64,000 nt of DNA from Dialister sp900541485 (lineage in GTDB: Bacteria; Bacillota; Negativicutes; Veillonellales; Dialisteraceae). Below are positions 7,885 through 16,692 of this stretch, piece by piece. The translations under genes were made by a program, and so were the position numbers. Location: NCBI GenBank assembly GCA_965119665.1, contig OZ221974.1, positions 1,553,611 to 1,617,610 of the forward strand. Reading direction: 5' to 3'. Position 1 is the first letter of the stretch, and every line of letters starts with the position of its first letter. The notes below the pieces were generated by a model. That model saw only the letters and a program-made list of their open reading frames with translations, was not told the origin of the DNA and made no database searches.

Positions 7885-8807
7885 TGAATTGGAACTTATT
7901 TTTTTCAGGCATACTGAATGAAACGCAAATTAAAGTTAATGAACCCATGAGCCGTCATAATACATACGGCATTGGCGGTAATGCAGATGTGTTTGTTACG
8001 CCCGGCAGCAAAGAAGAGTTGACGGAAGTTTTAAAACGTACCTACATGGAAGGAATACCGGTGACGGTTATCGGCGGCGGTTCGAATTGCTTAATCAGTG
8101 ATAAGGGTATTCGTGGTGTTACCATTTGTACAATGAGGATGAAACCGGAAATTATTTGTAATGGTACATGTATTACAGCATATGGAGGGGCAGGTACCGG
8201 AAGTGTATCCAGAGCAGCCCAGAAAAATTCCCTGCAAGGGTTTGAGTGGGCCGTAGGTATCCCCGGAACAGTGATTGGTGCTACCTTTATGAATGCGAAC
8301 GGATATGGAAGCCAGATGAAGAATGTGGTGGAGGAAGTTTATGCCGTTTCCATAGATGGACAGACGGATAAGACCTACGGCTGGGATGATCTTCGTTATG
8401 GTACAAGTGACAGTATTTTCATGCATAACGGAGATGTTATTTATGGAGTGAAGCTCCATTTATTTAAAGGCAATGCTCAGGACATAAAAGATAAAATGAG
8501 AGATCACCAGGAATCCAGGAGATCAAAGCAGCCCCTTGAGAAAAGAAGTGCAGGTACAATGTACTTGAGACCGCCGGGATATTATGTAGGACCTATGATT
8601 AAAGCGTGCGGTCTTTCGGGATTTTCTATCGGTGATGCCCAAGTTTCCGAAAAACATCCCGGATTTGTTGTAAATAACGGGAAAGCTACTTGCGAAGAGG
8701 TTTTAGCTGTCCTTCACGAGGTTCAACGGCAGGTGAAAGAAAAATTTGGTGTACATATTCCTTTGGACGTCAGAATGCTTGGCGAAGGGCTGGTACAAGA
8801 GCGGTAA
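7881..8807 (+). CDS. murB: UDP-N-acetylenolpyruvoylglucosamine reductase MurB
   Basis: 308 residues; the flavoenzyme makes UDP-MurNAc in peptidoglycan synthesis. FAD-binding blocks are VTVIGGGSNCLISDKGI (about 55-71) and the segment around FEWAVGIPGTVIGATFMNANGYG. The C-terminal GYSIG-type motif appears as GFSIGDAQVSEKHPGFVVN. The usual catalytic Ser/Cys site reads SAGTMYLRP here, so Thr appears at the proton-donor position where Ser or Cys is typical. The overall length fits type II MurB. It is the last gene of the operon and is followed by a terminator. Confidence 0.95.
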   Translation: MMNWNLFFSGILNETQIKVNEPMSRHNTYGIGGNADVFVTPGSKEELTEVLKRTYMEGIPVTVIGGGSNCLISDKGIRGVTICTMRMKPEIICNGTCITAYGGAGTGSVSRAAQKNSLQGFEWAVGIPGTVIGATFMNANGYGSQMKNVVEEVYAVSIDGQTDKTYGWDDLRYGTSDSIFMHNGDVIYGVKLHLFKGNAQDIKDKMRDHQESRRSKQPLEKRSAGTMYLRPPGYYVGPMIKACGLSGFSIGDAQVSEKHPGFVVNNGKATCEEVLAVLHEVQRQVKEKFGVHIPLDVRMLGEGLVQER

Positions 8808-8817
8808 TGGAATTATT

Positions 8818-8841
8818 AAGAGGCGAACAGCCTCTTTTTGT
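8818..8841 (+). terminator. Terminator after murB
   Basis: AAGAGGC / GCCTCTT perfect stem, GAACA loop, then T tract. Confidence 0.9.
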
Positions 8842-8875
8842 TTGGCTGAAAATGAAAGAAATATGTAAATAGCTC

Positions 8876-8904
8876 TTGCATTTTTTTTTAGAAATGAGTA
8901 TGAT
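8876..8904 (+). promoter_or_regulatory. groESL promoter
   Basis: TTGCAT (8876-8881) and TATGAT (8899-8904) with a 17-base spacer, immediately upstream of the CIRCE operator. Confidence 0.85.
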
Positions 8905-8915
8905 AGTAATGTAAG

Positions 8916-8942
8916 TTAGCACTCGAACTTAATGAGTGCTAA
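8916..8942 (+). promoter_or_regulatory. CIRCE operator (HrcA binding site)
   Basis: TTAGCACTC, nine bases, GAGTGCTAA: a perfect match to the CIRCE inverted repeat. It predicts HrcA repression of groESL at normal temperature; hrcA itself is not in the window. Confidence 0.97.
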
Positions 8943-8963
8943 TAATTTGAAGGAGGAATTGAA

Positions 8964-9245
8964 ATGTTAAAACCGTTAGCAGATCGTGTTCTTATTGAAG
9001 TAGACGTGGAAGAAACAAAGACCGCAGGTGGTATCTTGCTTCCTGACACGGCACAGAAAAAGTCCCAGAAGGGAACAGTTATTGCTGTTGGTTCCGGGAA
9101 AGTTTTAGATAATGGAGAACGCCTGCCTTTTGAAGTGGCTGTAGGAGATAGAGTTTTGTTTGCAAAATACTCCGGCGTTGATATTGAAGAAGGCGGTAAG
9201 AAATTCTTACTTCTTTCCGAACGGGACGTTTTGGGGAAACTTTAA
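8964..9245 (+). CDS. groES: Co-chaperonin GroES
   Basis: 93 residues, the standard GroES length. Family features are LKPLADRVLIEVD at the N-terminus, the mobile loop EETKTAGGILLPDTA (about 16-30) and the closing strand EGGKKFLLLSERDVLGKL. It caps GroEL during ATP-driven folding. The gene has an AAGGAGG site, lies 21 bases after the CIRCE element and 28 bases before groEL. Confidence 0.98.
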   Translation: MLKPLADRVLIEVDVEETKTAGGILLPDTAQKKSQKGTVIAVGSGKVLDNGERLPFEVAVGDRVLFAKYSGVDIEEGGKKFLLLSERDVLGKL

Positions 9246-9273
9246 TTTAAATAATCAGATAGGAGCGATATAA

Positions 9274-10899
9274 ATGGCTAAGAAAGTACTTTATAATGAA
9301 GAAGCTCGTGCAGCTCTTTTAAGAGGTGTAGACCAGCTTGCAAATGCAGTAAAAATTACTCTCGGACCGAAAGGCCGTAATGTAGTTCTGGATAAAAAAT
9401 ATGGAGCACCGAATATTGTAAATGACGGTGTGTCTATTGCACGTGAAATTGAATTAAAAGATCCTTTTGAAAACATGGGTGCCCAGCTTGTTAAAGAAGT
9501 AGCTACAAAAACAAATGACGTAGCCGGTGATGGAACAACTACGGCTACTCTCCTCGCACAGTCGATGATTCATGAAGGAATGAGAAACGTAGCAGCAGGA
9601 GCCAACCCTATGGTTCTGAAAAAAGGTATCGAAAAAGCGGTAGACGTTCTTGTAGAAGAAATTAAAAAGAAGTCTGTACCGGTAGATACGAAGGCAAAAA
9701 TTGCACAGGTTGCTTCTATATCTTCTGATGATAAAACCATCGGCGGCTTAATTGCAGATGCTATGGAAAAAGTAGGTAATGATGGTGTTATCACTGTAGA
9801 AGATTCCAAAACAATGGGAACAAGCCTTAAAGTAGTAGAAGGTATGCAGTTTGACAGAGGCTATCTCAGTCCATACATGGTATCTGACACCGATAAAATG
9901 GAATGTGTCATGAATGATCCGTTGATTCTTATTACCGATAAAAAAATCCCGGTTATTCAAGATATCATCCAGCTTCTTGAAAAAGTTGTACAGGCCGGTA
10001 AGGAACTCCTTATTATTGCCGAAGATGTAGAAGGGGAAGCACTGGCAACACTGGTAGTCAACAGATTACGCGGTACATTTAAGTGTGCTGCTGTCAAGGC
10101 TCCGGGGTTTGGTGATCGTCGTAAAGCGATGCTTGAAGATATTGCTGTTTTGACAGGCGGACAGGTCATTTCGGAAGATATGGGACGTAAATTAGATACG
10201 GCTACAGTAGAAGATCTCGGTACAGCTCATCAGGTGCGGATTACCAAAGACAATACTACCATTGTCGGAGGAGCCGGTGATAAAGCGGCAATCAATGCAC
10301 GGGTAGACCAAATCCGTGAACAGTACAAAGAAGCAACTTCCCAGTTTGATAAAGATAAGCTTCAGGAACGTTTGGCTAAAATGTCCGGCGGTGTTGCAGT
10401 CATCGAAGTCGGAGCTGCTACGGAAGTAGAAATGAAAGATAAGAGACTCCGCATTGAAGATGCATTAAATGCAACTCGTGCGGCTGTAGAAGAAGGTATT
10501 GTAGCAGGTGGTGGTACAACATTCCTGGATATCCAGTCTAAACTTGATGGTTTGGAAGTGGAAGGCGATGTAAAGACCGGTGTTAACTTGGTTCGGAATG
10601 CTATCGAAGCACCGCTCCGTCAGATTGCAGATAATGCAGGTATTGAAGGAGCTATTGTTGCTGAGAAGGTAAAAGCTGCAGGTGACGGAGTCGGTTACAA
10701 TGCTGCTGCCGACAAGTATGAAGATATGATTGGTGCAGGTATTGTGGATCCCGCTAAAGTTACCCGTTCCGCACTTCAGAATGCAGCATCTATTGCAGCT
10801 CTGGTATTGACAACAGAAGCCATTGTAGGTGATGATCCGGAAGAAAAACCGGCTGCTATGCCTCCGATGCCTCCTATGGGCGGAGCAGGAATGATGTAA
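9274..10899 (+). CDS. groEL: Chaperonin GroEL
   Basis: 541 residues of the 60-kDa chaperonin. The ATP-site motif NDVAGDGTTTATLLAQ (about 80-95), the apical-domain segment, the VEEGIVAGGGTTFLDI block (about 406-421) and a methionine- and glycine-rich tail ending PMGGAGMM are all present. The length is typical. It is co-transcribed with groES under CIRCE control, and an unusually long palindromic terminator follows. Confidence 0.98.
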   Translation: MAKKVLYNEEARAALLRGVDQLANAVKITLGPKGRNVVLDKKYGAPNIVNDGVSIAREIELKDPFENMGAQLVKEVATKTNDVAGDGTTTATLLAQSMIHEGMRNVAAGANPMVLKKGIEKAVDVLVEEIKKKSVPVDTKAKIAQVASISSDDKTIGGLIADAMEKVGNDGVITVEDSKTMGTSLKVVEGMQFDRGYLSPYMVSDTDKMECVMNDPLILITDKKIPVIQDIIQLLEKVVQAGKELLIIAEDVEGEALATLVVNRLRGTFKCAAVKAPGFGDRRKAMLEDIAVLTGGQVISEDMGRKLDTATVEDLGTAHQVRITKDNTTIVGGAGDKAAINARVDQIREQYKEATSQFDKDKLQERLAKMSGGVAVIEVGAATEVEMKDKRLRIEDALNATRAAVEEGIVAGGGTTFLDIQSKLDGLEVEGDVKTGVNLVRNAIEAPLRQIADNAGIEGAIVAEKVKAAGDGVGYNAAADKYEDMIGAGIVDPAKVTRSALQNAASIAALVLTTEAIVGDDPEEKPAAMPPMPPMGGAGMM

Positions 10900-10916
10900 T
10901 TTTCCTGAAATAAAAA

Positions 10917-10957
10917 AATTAAAATAAGAGTCCCGGATAGGGACTCTTATTTTAATT
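10917..10957 (+). terminator. Long palindromic terminator after groEL
   Basis: An 18-base perfect stem (AATTAAAATAAGAGTCCC and its complement) around a GGATA loop. It is symmetric and could act in both directions. Confidence 0.9.
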
Positions 10958-10980
10958 GGAAATAGAGGTGAGGATGAATC

Positions 10981-11331
10981 ATGAAAATACAAATAAAAAG
11001 AATTTATGAACCTTATGAAAAAACAGACGGTTACAGGGTGTTAATTGATCGTTTATGGCCGCGGGGAATTTCTAAGGAAAGAGCTCAAATTGATGAATGG
11101 AAAAAAGGAATAGCTCCTTCAACGGAACTCAGGAAAGCCTATCATGAAGAACAAATCAATTATGATGAATTTGAAAACCTGTATATCAGCGAGTTGCAAA
11201 ATAATCGGGAAATTTTTGATTTTTATAAAAGGCTGGAAAACGAAAAGATTGTGACACTCTTATATGCGTCTAAAGATGAAGAAAAAAATCATGCCGTCAT
11301 ATTGAAAAAATATTTAGAAAATCTGAGATAA
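10981..11331 (+). CDS. DUF488 family protein
   Basis: 116 residues with the DUF488/YeaO signature RIYEP, GYRVLIDRLWPRGISKE (about 19-35) and a C-terminal segment TLLYASKDEEKNHAV. The fold is small alpha/beta and the molecular role is unknown. A GAGGTGAGGA site precedes the ATG. The gene stands alone between the groEL terminator and a bidirectional terminator shared with the convergent DUF2939 gene. Confidence 0.85.
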   Translation: MKIQIKRIYEPYEKTDGYRVLIDRLWPRGISKERAQIDEWKKGIAPSTELRKAYHEEQINYDEFENLYISELQNNREIFDFYKRLENEKIVTLLYASKDEEKNHAVILKKYLENLR

Positions 11332-11332
11332 T

Positions 11333-11374
11333 ACAAAAACAAGGTCTGTTTTCATAAGCAGACCTTGTTTTTGT
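11333..11374. terminator. Bidirectional terminator
   Basis: A 16-base perfect stem (ACAAAAACAAGGTCTG and complement) with a ten-base loop; A and T tracts on both sides serve the converging DUF488 and DUF2939 genes. Confidence 0.92.
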
Positions 11375-11381
11375 AATCCGG

Positions 11382-11963
11382 TTATTTTATTGACAAATCT
11401 TTTCGCTCTTTTAAGTATTCTTTCAGATTCAGGACTCTTACTGCAGTCCAACTCCCGTTTATGTCTTTTTCCATTTGCACATGCCAAATGAAATCTTTAT
11501 TAAGATCTTTGTCATGGATTTTGACTTTAACAATTGCAGAATTGCCCTGCTCTTCCACATTCAATACATCAGTCATGGACAGAGCGGCAGAACCGGCATA
11601 AGCAGTGATACTTTCGACAGGCTCATCAAGAAAAGATTTACGTTGCCGGGTTTCCGTCTCAAAACTGATTTCTGTGCGGTGTATTAATTCTGTAATAATT
11701 TCTTGCTTTAACCCTTTGACGATGGCAGCCGCAATTTTATGCTCAGGCAGGTTGTCGGCTTTAAGTTCATCAAGGATATCATCAATAGCATACGAATATA
11801 CTTTTTCCATATTGACCCGTTCCTTGAAGAGTTGTAAATCTTTCTTCTGAAGAGCTTGTTGTATTTCTCCTGCCGCATAGGCAGGTGTTTTTGTCCAATA
11901 GCCGAAATAAAAACCGGCGGCCAGAGCTACAATAAGTCCGATTATTACAAAAAGTTTTTTCAT
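11382..11963 (-). CDS. DUF2939 domain protein, membrane anchored
   Basis: 193 residues with an N-terminal membrane segment or uncleaved signal (KKLFVIIGLIVALAAGFYFGYW). The DUF2939 pattern follows: TPAYAAGEIQQALQKKDLQLFKERVNMEKV, i.e. a small-residue-rich helix leading into an Asp/Val repeat. Residues 100-190 contain a long variable segment and a beta-rich end (GSWTAVRVLNL). DUF2939 proteins are exported or periplasmic proteins of unknown role. It has an AAGGAGAAAGG site on the minus strand and shares the terminator at 11,333. Confidence 0.8.
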   Translation of the reverse strand: MKKLFVIIGLIVALAAGFYFGYWTKTPAYAAGEIQQALQKKDLQLFKERVNMEKVYSYAIDDILDELKADNLPEHKIAAAIVKGLKQEIITELIHRTEISFETETRQRKSFLDEPVESITAYAGSAALSMTDVLNVEEQGNSAIVKVKIHDKDLNKDFIWHVQMEKDINGSWTAVRVLNLKEYLKERKDLSIK

Positions 11964-12036
11964 AAAATGCCTTTCTCCTTAAGACACATTAATTATTTTG
12001 ATTGAGTAGTAAAAACGTAGTATTTAATAGGTGTTT

Positions 12037-13452
12037 TTATTTTCCGGTGTCGAAAAGAGCTTTTTGCTGTGTGAATTCAATCATACCGTAAATGCCGCCT
12101 TCTCTACCGAGCCCGCTTTGTTTGTAGCCGCCAAAGGGAGCAGATGTATCTCGGGGACTGGCATTAATATAAATGTTTCCCGCTTCGATTTTTTTGGCAA
12201 CAGCAATCGCTTTTTCTTTTTCACCATATACGCCTGCATTCAAACCGTAGCGTGTGTCATTGGCGATTCGGATGGCCTCTTCTTCTGTTTCATACGGGAA
12301 TACGCAGAGCACAGGACCGAATATTTCATCTCTGGATATCGACATTTCGGAGGTTACGCAGGTAAAAATAGTAGGTGAAATATAATATCCGTTGTTTGAA
12401 TTTTCGGGAACCGTACCGTATAAAAGACGTGCACCTTCCTGTATGCCTGATTCAATATAGCTTTTAACCTTTTCATATTGCCGGAGGGAAGCCAGAGGCC
12501 CCAGCTTAGTTGACGGATCTTCCGGATTTCCCGTTGTATATTCTTTGGCAATCTCAATAAGTTTCTTTTCGATAACAGATTGCTCGGATTTTGGAATGAG
12601 TAAACGGGAAAAAGCAGTACATGTTTGCCCGGAATTCAAAAAGATGGAATTAAAACATAAACGTATAGCTTCCTCATGATTACTGCCTTTTAAAATAATA
12701 TAAGGGGACTTGCCGCCCAGTTCCAGGCTGATATGTTTCAATCCGTTTAATGCATTTTTTCCGACGTTAATACCGCCGGAAGTAGAACCGGTAAAGGAAA
12801 TCATATTAATCAGAGGGTGAGTTGCCATGGCATCACCTACTTCTCCGCCGCGTCCGGTAACTAAATTAAATACACCTTTAGGGAAATTTGCTTTTTCAAA
12901 TGCATCGGCCAGCCAGTAAGAAGAAAGTGGTGTATGCTGGCTCGGTTTTAAAATAACGGTATTTCCCATGAGGAGTGCAGGAATAACTTTTTGTATAACT
13001 TGTCCCAATGGGTAATTCCATGGCGTAATGCAGCCGATAACGCCGACGGGTTCCCTGTAAACCGTAGAAGCAGCCATATGTTCTACAAGGGGGACTTTGG
13101 GTGCCAAGTCGATATAAGACTGGGTTCTTGTATATTGATATTCTACTTGTGCAGTTTTGGTAAATGTATAGGGCGATCCCAGCTCTTTTACGGTAATATT
13201 GATTAATTCATCTTCTTGGGAGCGGAAAATCTCCAAAAAACGTTTCATGAGGGAGATTCGTTCCTCTAGCGGAGTCGCAGACCATACAGGTAATGCCCGG
13301 TGAGCAGCTTTTGCTGCAGCATCTACATCTTTTGCATTTCCGGCGGGTACTTTTGCAAAAATTTCTCGGGTAGCCGGATTTTCTACATCAATAAATTGAC
13401 CTGTAGAACCGGGAATCCATTGTCCGTTGATATATATTTTTTCAAAGTTCAT
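12037..13452 (-). CDS. NAD(P)+-dependent aldehyde dehydrogenase
   Basis: 471 residues of the ALDH superfamily. Key elements are the cofactor-site block ITPWNYPLGQ, the Rossmann motif SFTGSTSGG, the general-base Glu in LELGGKSP and the catalytic Cys in NSGQTCTAFSRL. The C-terminal EIFGPVL and the final FGGYKQSGLGREGG motif are intact. The enzyme oxidises an aldehyde to an acid; the substrate cannot be read from sequence. An AAAGGAGGT site lies before the ATG. Its promoter is divergent from the 13,609 gene. Confidence 0.93.
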   Translation of the reverse strand: MNFEKIYINGQWIPGSTGQFIDVENPATREIFAKVPAGNAKDVDAAAKAAHRALPVWSATPLEERISLMKRFLEIFRSQEDELINITVKELGSPYTFTKTAQVEYQYTRTQSYIDLAPKVPLVEHMAASTVYREPVGVIGCITPWNYPLGQVIQKVIPALLMGNTVILKPSQHTPLSSYWLADAFEKANFPKGVFNLVTGRGGEVGDAMATHPLINMISFTGSTSGGINVGKNALNGLKHISLELGGKSPYIILKGSNHEEAIRLCFNSIFLNSGQTCTAFSRLLIPKSEQSVIEKKLIEIAKEYTTGNPEDPSTKLGPLASLRQYEKVKSYIESGIQEGARLLYGTVPENSNNGYYISPTIFTCVTSEMSISRDEIFGPVLCVFPYETEEEAIRIANDTRYGLNAGVYGEKEKAIAVAKKIEAGNIYINASPRDTSAPFGGYKQSGLGREGGIYGMIEFTQQKALFDTGK

Positions 13453-13480
13453 AAAAAAGACCTCCTTTGTACTACTTATT

Positions 13481-13508
13481 ATTATATAACAGCAGAAAGT
13501 ATTTTAAA
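13481..13508 (-). promoter_or_regulatory. Candidate promoter of the aldehyde dehydrogenase gene
   Basis: On the minus strand TTTAAA (13503-13508) and TATAAT (13481-13486) are spaced by 16 bases. The facing gene at 13,609 has its own -10 TATAAT at 13569-13574. Confidence 0.5.
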
Positions 13509-13608
13509 GTCCTACAGAAAGCTGATGAATATATTTACATTTGCATAGGATAAAAGAAGTCTATCGTGTATAATAAGCATGTATAAATAATTTTTATGGA
13601 GAGGCAAA

Positions 13609-14490
13609 ATGGAAAACAAAGAGGCATACGGGAAAAGTAAGAGTTTTATAAAAAATGAAAGACGGTCTTTTAAAGGCAGGAAATTTTCTTCCGGGAAATC
13701 AGGGAATAAAGGCTCTAAGCCCTCCTTTAAGAGAAGAAAACTTGAAGTAGGAAGCATCTATAGAGATCGGGAATTGGGAGAAGGAACGATAACGGCAATT
13801 ACAGAGGAAACAATAGCAGTTCGTTTTGGGGAGAGTGAGAAAATATTTCCCCGCCGGAAGAGAGAAGAACGAAAAAAAGATTCTCGTATTTCAGAAAAGA
13901 AAGTATTTGAAAAAAGAGAATATGCAAAGGATGACAGGAACCCGGTTTTTACGTTTGATACAACAGAAGACAGAAACAAAGAAAGTGAGAGCGATGTAAA
14001 GCGATCTCCTGTCAAGGTAGGACTTCATGTAAATGATGATGTATTAGGACTGGGAGTAGTAGGCCGTATTACCGAACGCGGCACTTATGTCACTTACGAA
14101 AGAACCGGTGAATTTGTTTTGTATCCCCTGGGGTTACCGCTAAAACTTATAAAAAGTGCTTTCCCGGAAGAAGATGTAAAGGAAAAGAGGGTTAAAAGGC
14201 AAAGACCTCTGAGAGAGGCAAGAACTTATAAAGTGTCACCGGAGGCAAAAAAAGAGGAGAAAAAAGAAGTTTTGCAAGGAGAAAAGCCGTCCCGTGGAAG
14301 GAAAGAAACAGGAAATGTTCATTACTTTGAACTGGCAGAAGGTACACGTGTCTTAAATAAGATATTTGGTACCGGCGTTATAAAAGAAATCGGACAGGGA
14401 ACGCTGCTTGTTGATTTCGAGGGAGAAATCAGGCGATTTTCTTATCCGGAAGCATTTGCCCGGGGCGAACTTGATGTCATAAGAGAATAG
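13609..14490 (+). CDS. Basic protein with three Tudor/SH3-like modules
   Basis: 293 residues, strongly basic, with no signal peptide. I see three related modules joined by charged linkers. Module 1 (about 46-82) has VGSIYRDRELGEGTITAI; module 2 (about 136-177) has VGLHVNDDVLGLGVVGRI; module 3 (about 244-285) has EGTRVLNKIFGTGVIKEI. Each follows the pattern G..V......G.G.I..I....V.F found in the C-terminal Tudor-like domain of UvrD/PcrA helicases, which contacts RNA polymerase. No helicase domain is present. The 45-residue N-terminus is rich in Lys, Arg, Ser and Gly, suggesting nucleic-acid contact. Function is inference. Confidence 0.7.
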   Translation: MENKEAYGKSKSFIKNERRSFKGRKFSSGKSGNKGSKPSFKRRKLEVGSIYRDRELGEGTITAITEETIAVRFGESEKIFPRRKREERKKDSRISEKKVFEKREYAKDDRNPVFTFDTTEDRNKESESDVKRSPVKVGLHVNDDVLGLGVVGRITERGTYVTYERTGEFVLYPLGLPLKLIKSAFPEEDVKEKRVKRQRPLREARTYKVSPEAKKEEKKEVLQGEKPSRGRKETGNVHYFELAEGTRVLNKIFGTGVIKEIGQGTLLVDFEGEIRRFSYPEAFARGELDVIRE

Positions 14491-14493
14491 ATT

Positions 14494-14527
14494 AAAAAAT
14501 GTGGTAATAAAAGCCACATTTTTTTAT
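14494..14527 (+). terminator. Terminator after the Tudor-module gene
   Basis: AAAAAATGTGG / CCACATTTTTT stem with a nine-base loop and T tract. Confidence 0.9.
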
Positions 14528-14624
14528 TTTTATCCGATTTATAATCTTATGCCTATGATATAATTAAATAAGTAATAAAATAATAGAAATATTAAAATTT
14601 AAAACTGATATATGGAGAGATTTA

Positions 14625-15683
14625 ATGGGTTTATTAGATGATACAGTGGCACGTATACGACCGCTGAATAAAGTTGTAATGGAAAAGGTACAAGAACGAT
14701 GGGAACGATTATATTTCGGCATGGGCGATTTGGGAAAGCTGAAAGAAATTGTTATCCGGTATGCAGCTGTTACAGAAGAAGTGATTCCTGAAGTTCCTAA
14801 ATGTTGCATGGTTGTAGCGTGTGCAGATCACGGTGTATATGCACAGAAGGTCTCTGCATATCCGCAGTCTACTACGGTGGGAATGACAAAGGGATATCTG
14901 ATTGCCAAAGGAGCATCCGCAAATGCCATGGCGCATTATTGCGGGGCAGATATGATTGTAGTCGATATGGGTATTAACCATGATATGTCAGATGTGCCCG
15001 GTATTTTAGATAAAAAAATTGCTTGGGGGACAAAAGATATTACCCGCGGACCGGCAATGACGAAAGAAGAGGCTATCCGATCTATAGAGGCGGGTATAGA
15101 GATAGTGGAGCAAAAAGTAAAAGAAGGCTATCGTGTATTTACCGTGGGTGAGATGGGAATTTCAAATACTACGTCTTCTGCCTGTATGATTGGCGCGTTT
15201 AATCATTGGAATGCCATAGAAGTTACAGGGCGGGGTACAAATATTTCCGATGAAAGACTCAAACATAAAATAGAAGTAGTCCAAAAAGCATTGGATATCA
15301 ATCAGGCTGATCCTGATGACGGACTGGATGTTTTAGCGAAACTCGGAGGCTTTGAATTTGGTTGTATGACCGGAGTTATTCTGGGGGCAGCGGCTAACCG
15401 GTGTCTTACAATAATTGATGGATTTAATTCCACGGCCAGTGCTTTTGTGGCAAAAAAAATATCAAATGTGTCAATTCAATACTTGATGGCCTCCCATCTT
15501 TCTATGGAGCAGGCACACCGACGTTCATTGGAAAAATTAGGACTGTCGGAATATATTGATTTGGATATACGTTTAGGCGAGGCGGTAGGAGCAAGTATTC
15601 AGAAAAAGATATTAGATATGGCACTTACCGTATATAGAGAAAGTATGACTAAGGAGCAGGTACAGGCAGATGGGTCAAATTGA
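14625..15683 (+). CDS. CobT-family phosphoribosyltransferase, subunit A-like
   Basis: 352 residues of the nicotinate-nucleotide:dimethylbenzimidazole phosphoribosyltransferase (CobT) family, which transfers phosphoribose from nicotinate mononucleotide to a cobamide lower base. It keeps the family blocks ADHGV (67-71), VGEMGISNTTS (174-184), a DDGLDVLAKLGGFE core and the active-site Glu in RLGEAVGA (Glu319). It is followed, with a 14-base overlap, by a second, more diverged CobT-like gene. Tandem CobT homologues are known from Sporomusa and Veillonella as ArsA/ArsB, a heterodimer that activates phenolic lower bases. That makes ArsAB the best guess here, though plain CobT remains possible. Confidence 0.85.
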   Translation: MGLLDDTVARIRPLNKVVMEKVQERWERLYFGMGDLGKLKEIVIRYAAVTEEVIPEVPKCCMVVACADHGVYAQKVSAYPQSTTVGMTKGYLIAKGASANAMAHYCGADMIVVDMGINHDMSDVPGILDKKIAWGTKDITRGPAMTKEEAIRSIEAGIEIVEQKVKEGYRVFTVGEMGISNTTSSACMIGAFNHWNAIEVTGRGTNISDERLKHKIEVVQKALDINQADPDDGLDVLAKLGGFEFGCMTGVILGAAANRCLTIIDGFNSTASAFVAKKISNVSIQYLMASHLSMEQAHRRSLEKLGLSEYIDLDIRLGEAVGASIQKKILDMALTVYRESMTKEQVQADGSN

Positions 15684-16692
15684 AATGTTAGATAAAAATA
15701 TTATAGAAGCTTGCCGGCTCTATGTGGATAATCTGATAAAACCTCTTCATGCATTGGGGAAGCTGGAAGACATGGCAGTCAGACTTGCAGGAATTACAGA
15801 AACAGTTAAGCCGCGTCAAATAAAGAAAGCTGTTGTTGTAGTGGCAGGAGATACAGCGGTCGATAAGGAAAATGAAACGGGCGGAAAACAAAGTCTTCTT
15901 GAATTCCGGGCATTGGCAAAAGGACTTGCTCCTGTAAGTGCGGTCGCAAGAATGATGGAGATTCCTTTATATTTGGTTGATGCAGGTCTTGAATCGGATA
16001 CAACCGGGATTGAGGGGGCTCTTGTAAAAAAAGTTATTAAAGGGACGCATCGCGGTAATCGTGCTATGACTCGGGAGCAGGCGGCAGAAGCTATCACGTT
16101 AGGAATGTCTGTAGCAAGAAGCCTGGCGGCTCAAGGCGTAAATGCAGTGGGATTGGGAAGTATTGGTGAAAGAGCAATGCTTTCCGCATTGGGTGTTACG
16201 GCTGCTATTATGAAAGATGAATTACAAAAAAATGCAAAACAAAATGGTATCTCCATAGAAATTAAGGAAATCGGAGAACTATCAGATGATCCTGTCGAAT
16301 TTCTGGGAAAAGTAGGTTCTGCGGAGATTGCAGTTCTTTTTGGCTTGGTGGTCCAAGCGGCAAAAGAAAAAATGGCAATAGTTTTTGATAATGCGGTCAC
16401 AGGTGCAGCAGTTCTTGCGGCGGTAGAGACGTATCCGGTCATCAATGAATATGTTTTTCCCTCTGCGTCTTATGAAGAGCCTGTACATCAGATGCAGATG
16501 AAAAGATTAGGAATGAAACCGTTTTTGCATTATGATTTCACTTTAGCAGAGGGATTTGGTTCCGCCATGGGGCTATCTCTTTTGGATGCGTCTCTGGACA
16601 TGCTGAACGTGATGAAAACTTTTGGTGAAGGCGGTGTAGACGTGGCTGAAGACGGCCCCGGAAAAGATCGCCAAAGAGAGGACGTGAGATAA
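15670..16692 (+). CDS. Diverged CobT-family protein, subunit B-like
   Basis: 340 residues, related to CobT but eroded at several sites. The ADHGV block reads GDTAVDKE (60-67), and GEMGISNTT reads GLGSIGERA (161-169). The LGE.GA-type site is kept as LAEGFGSAMG with Glu294. Length and secondary-structure rhythm match its upstream neighbour, which it overlaps by 14 bases, so the two were probably made by duplication and act as a complex. In Sporomusa ArsAB neither subunit works alone; the same division of labour is inferred here. The C-terminal 20 residues are polar and variable. Confidence 0.8.
   Translation: MGQIEMLDKNIIEACRLYVDNLIKPLHALGKLEDMAVRLAGITETVKPRQIKKAVVVVAGDTAVDKENETGGKQSLLEFRALAKGLAPVSAVARMMEIPLYLVDAGLESDTTGIEGALVKKVIKGTHRGNRAMTREQAAEAITLGMSVARSLAAQGVNAVGLGSIGERAMLSALGVTAAIMKDELQKNAKQNGISIEIKEIGELSDDPVEFLGKVGSAEIAVLFGLVVQAAKEKMAIVFDNAVTGAAVLAAVETYPVINEYVFPSASYEEPVHQMQMKRLGMKPFLHYDFTLAEGFGSAMGLSLLDASLDMLNVMKTFGEGGVDVAEDGPGKDRQREDVR

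Noticed and set aside
13453..13608. T-box or riboswitch leader before the aldehyde dehydrogenase
   Set aside because: The 156-base divergent region has promoters only; no specifier loop or terminator hairpin is seen.
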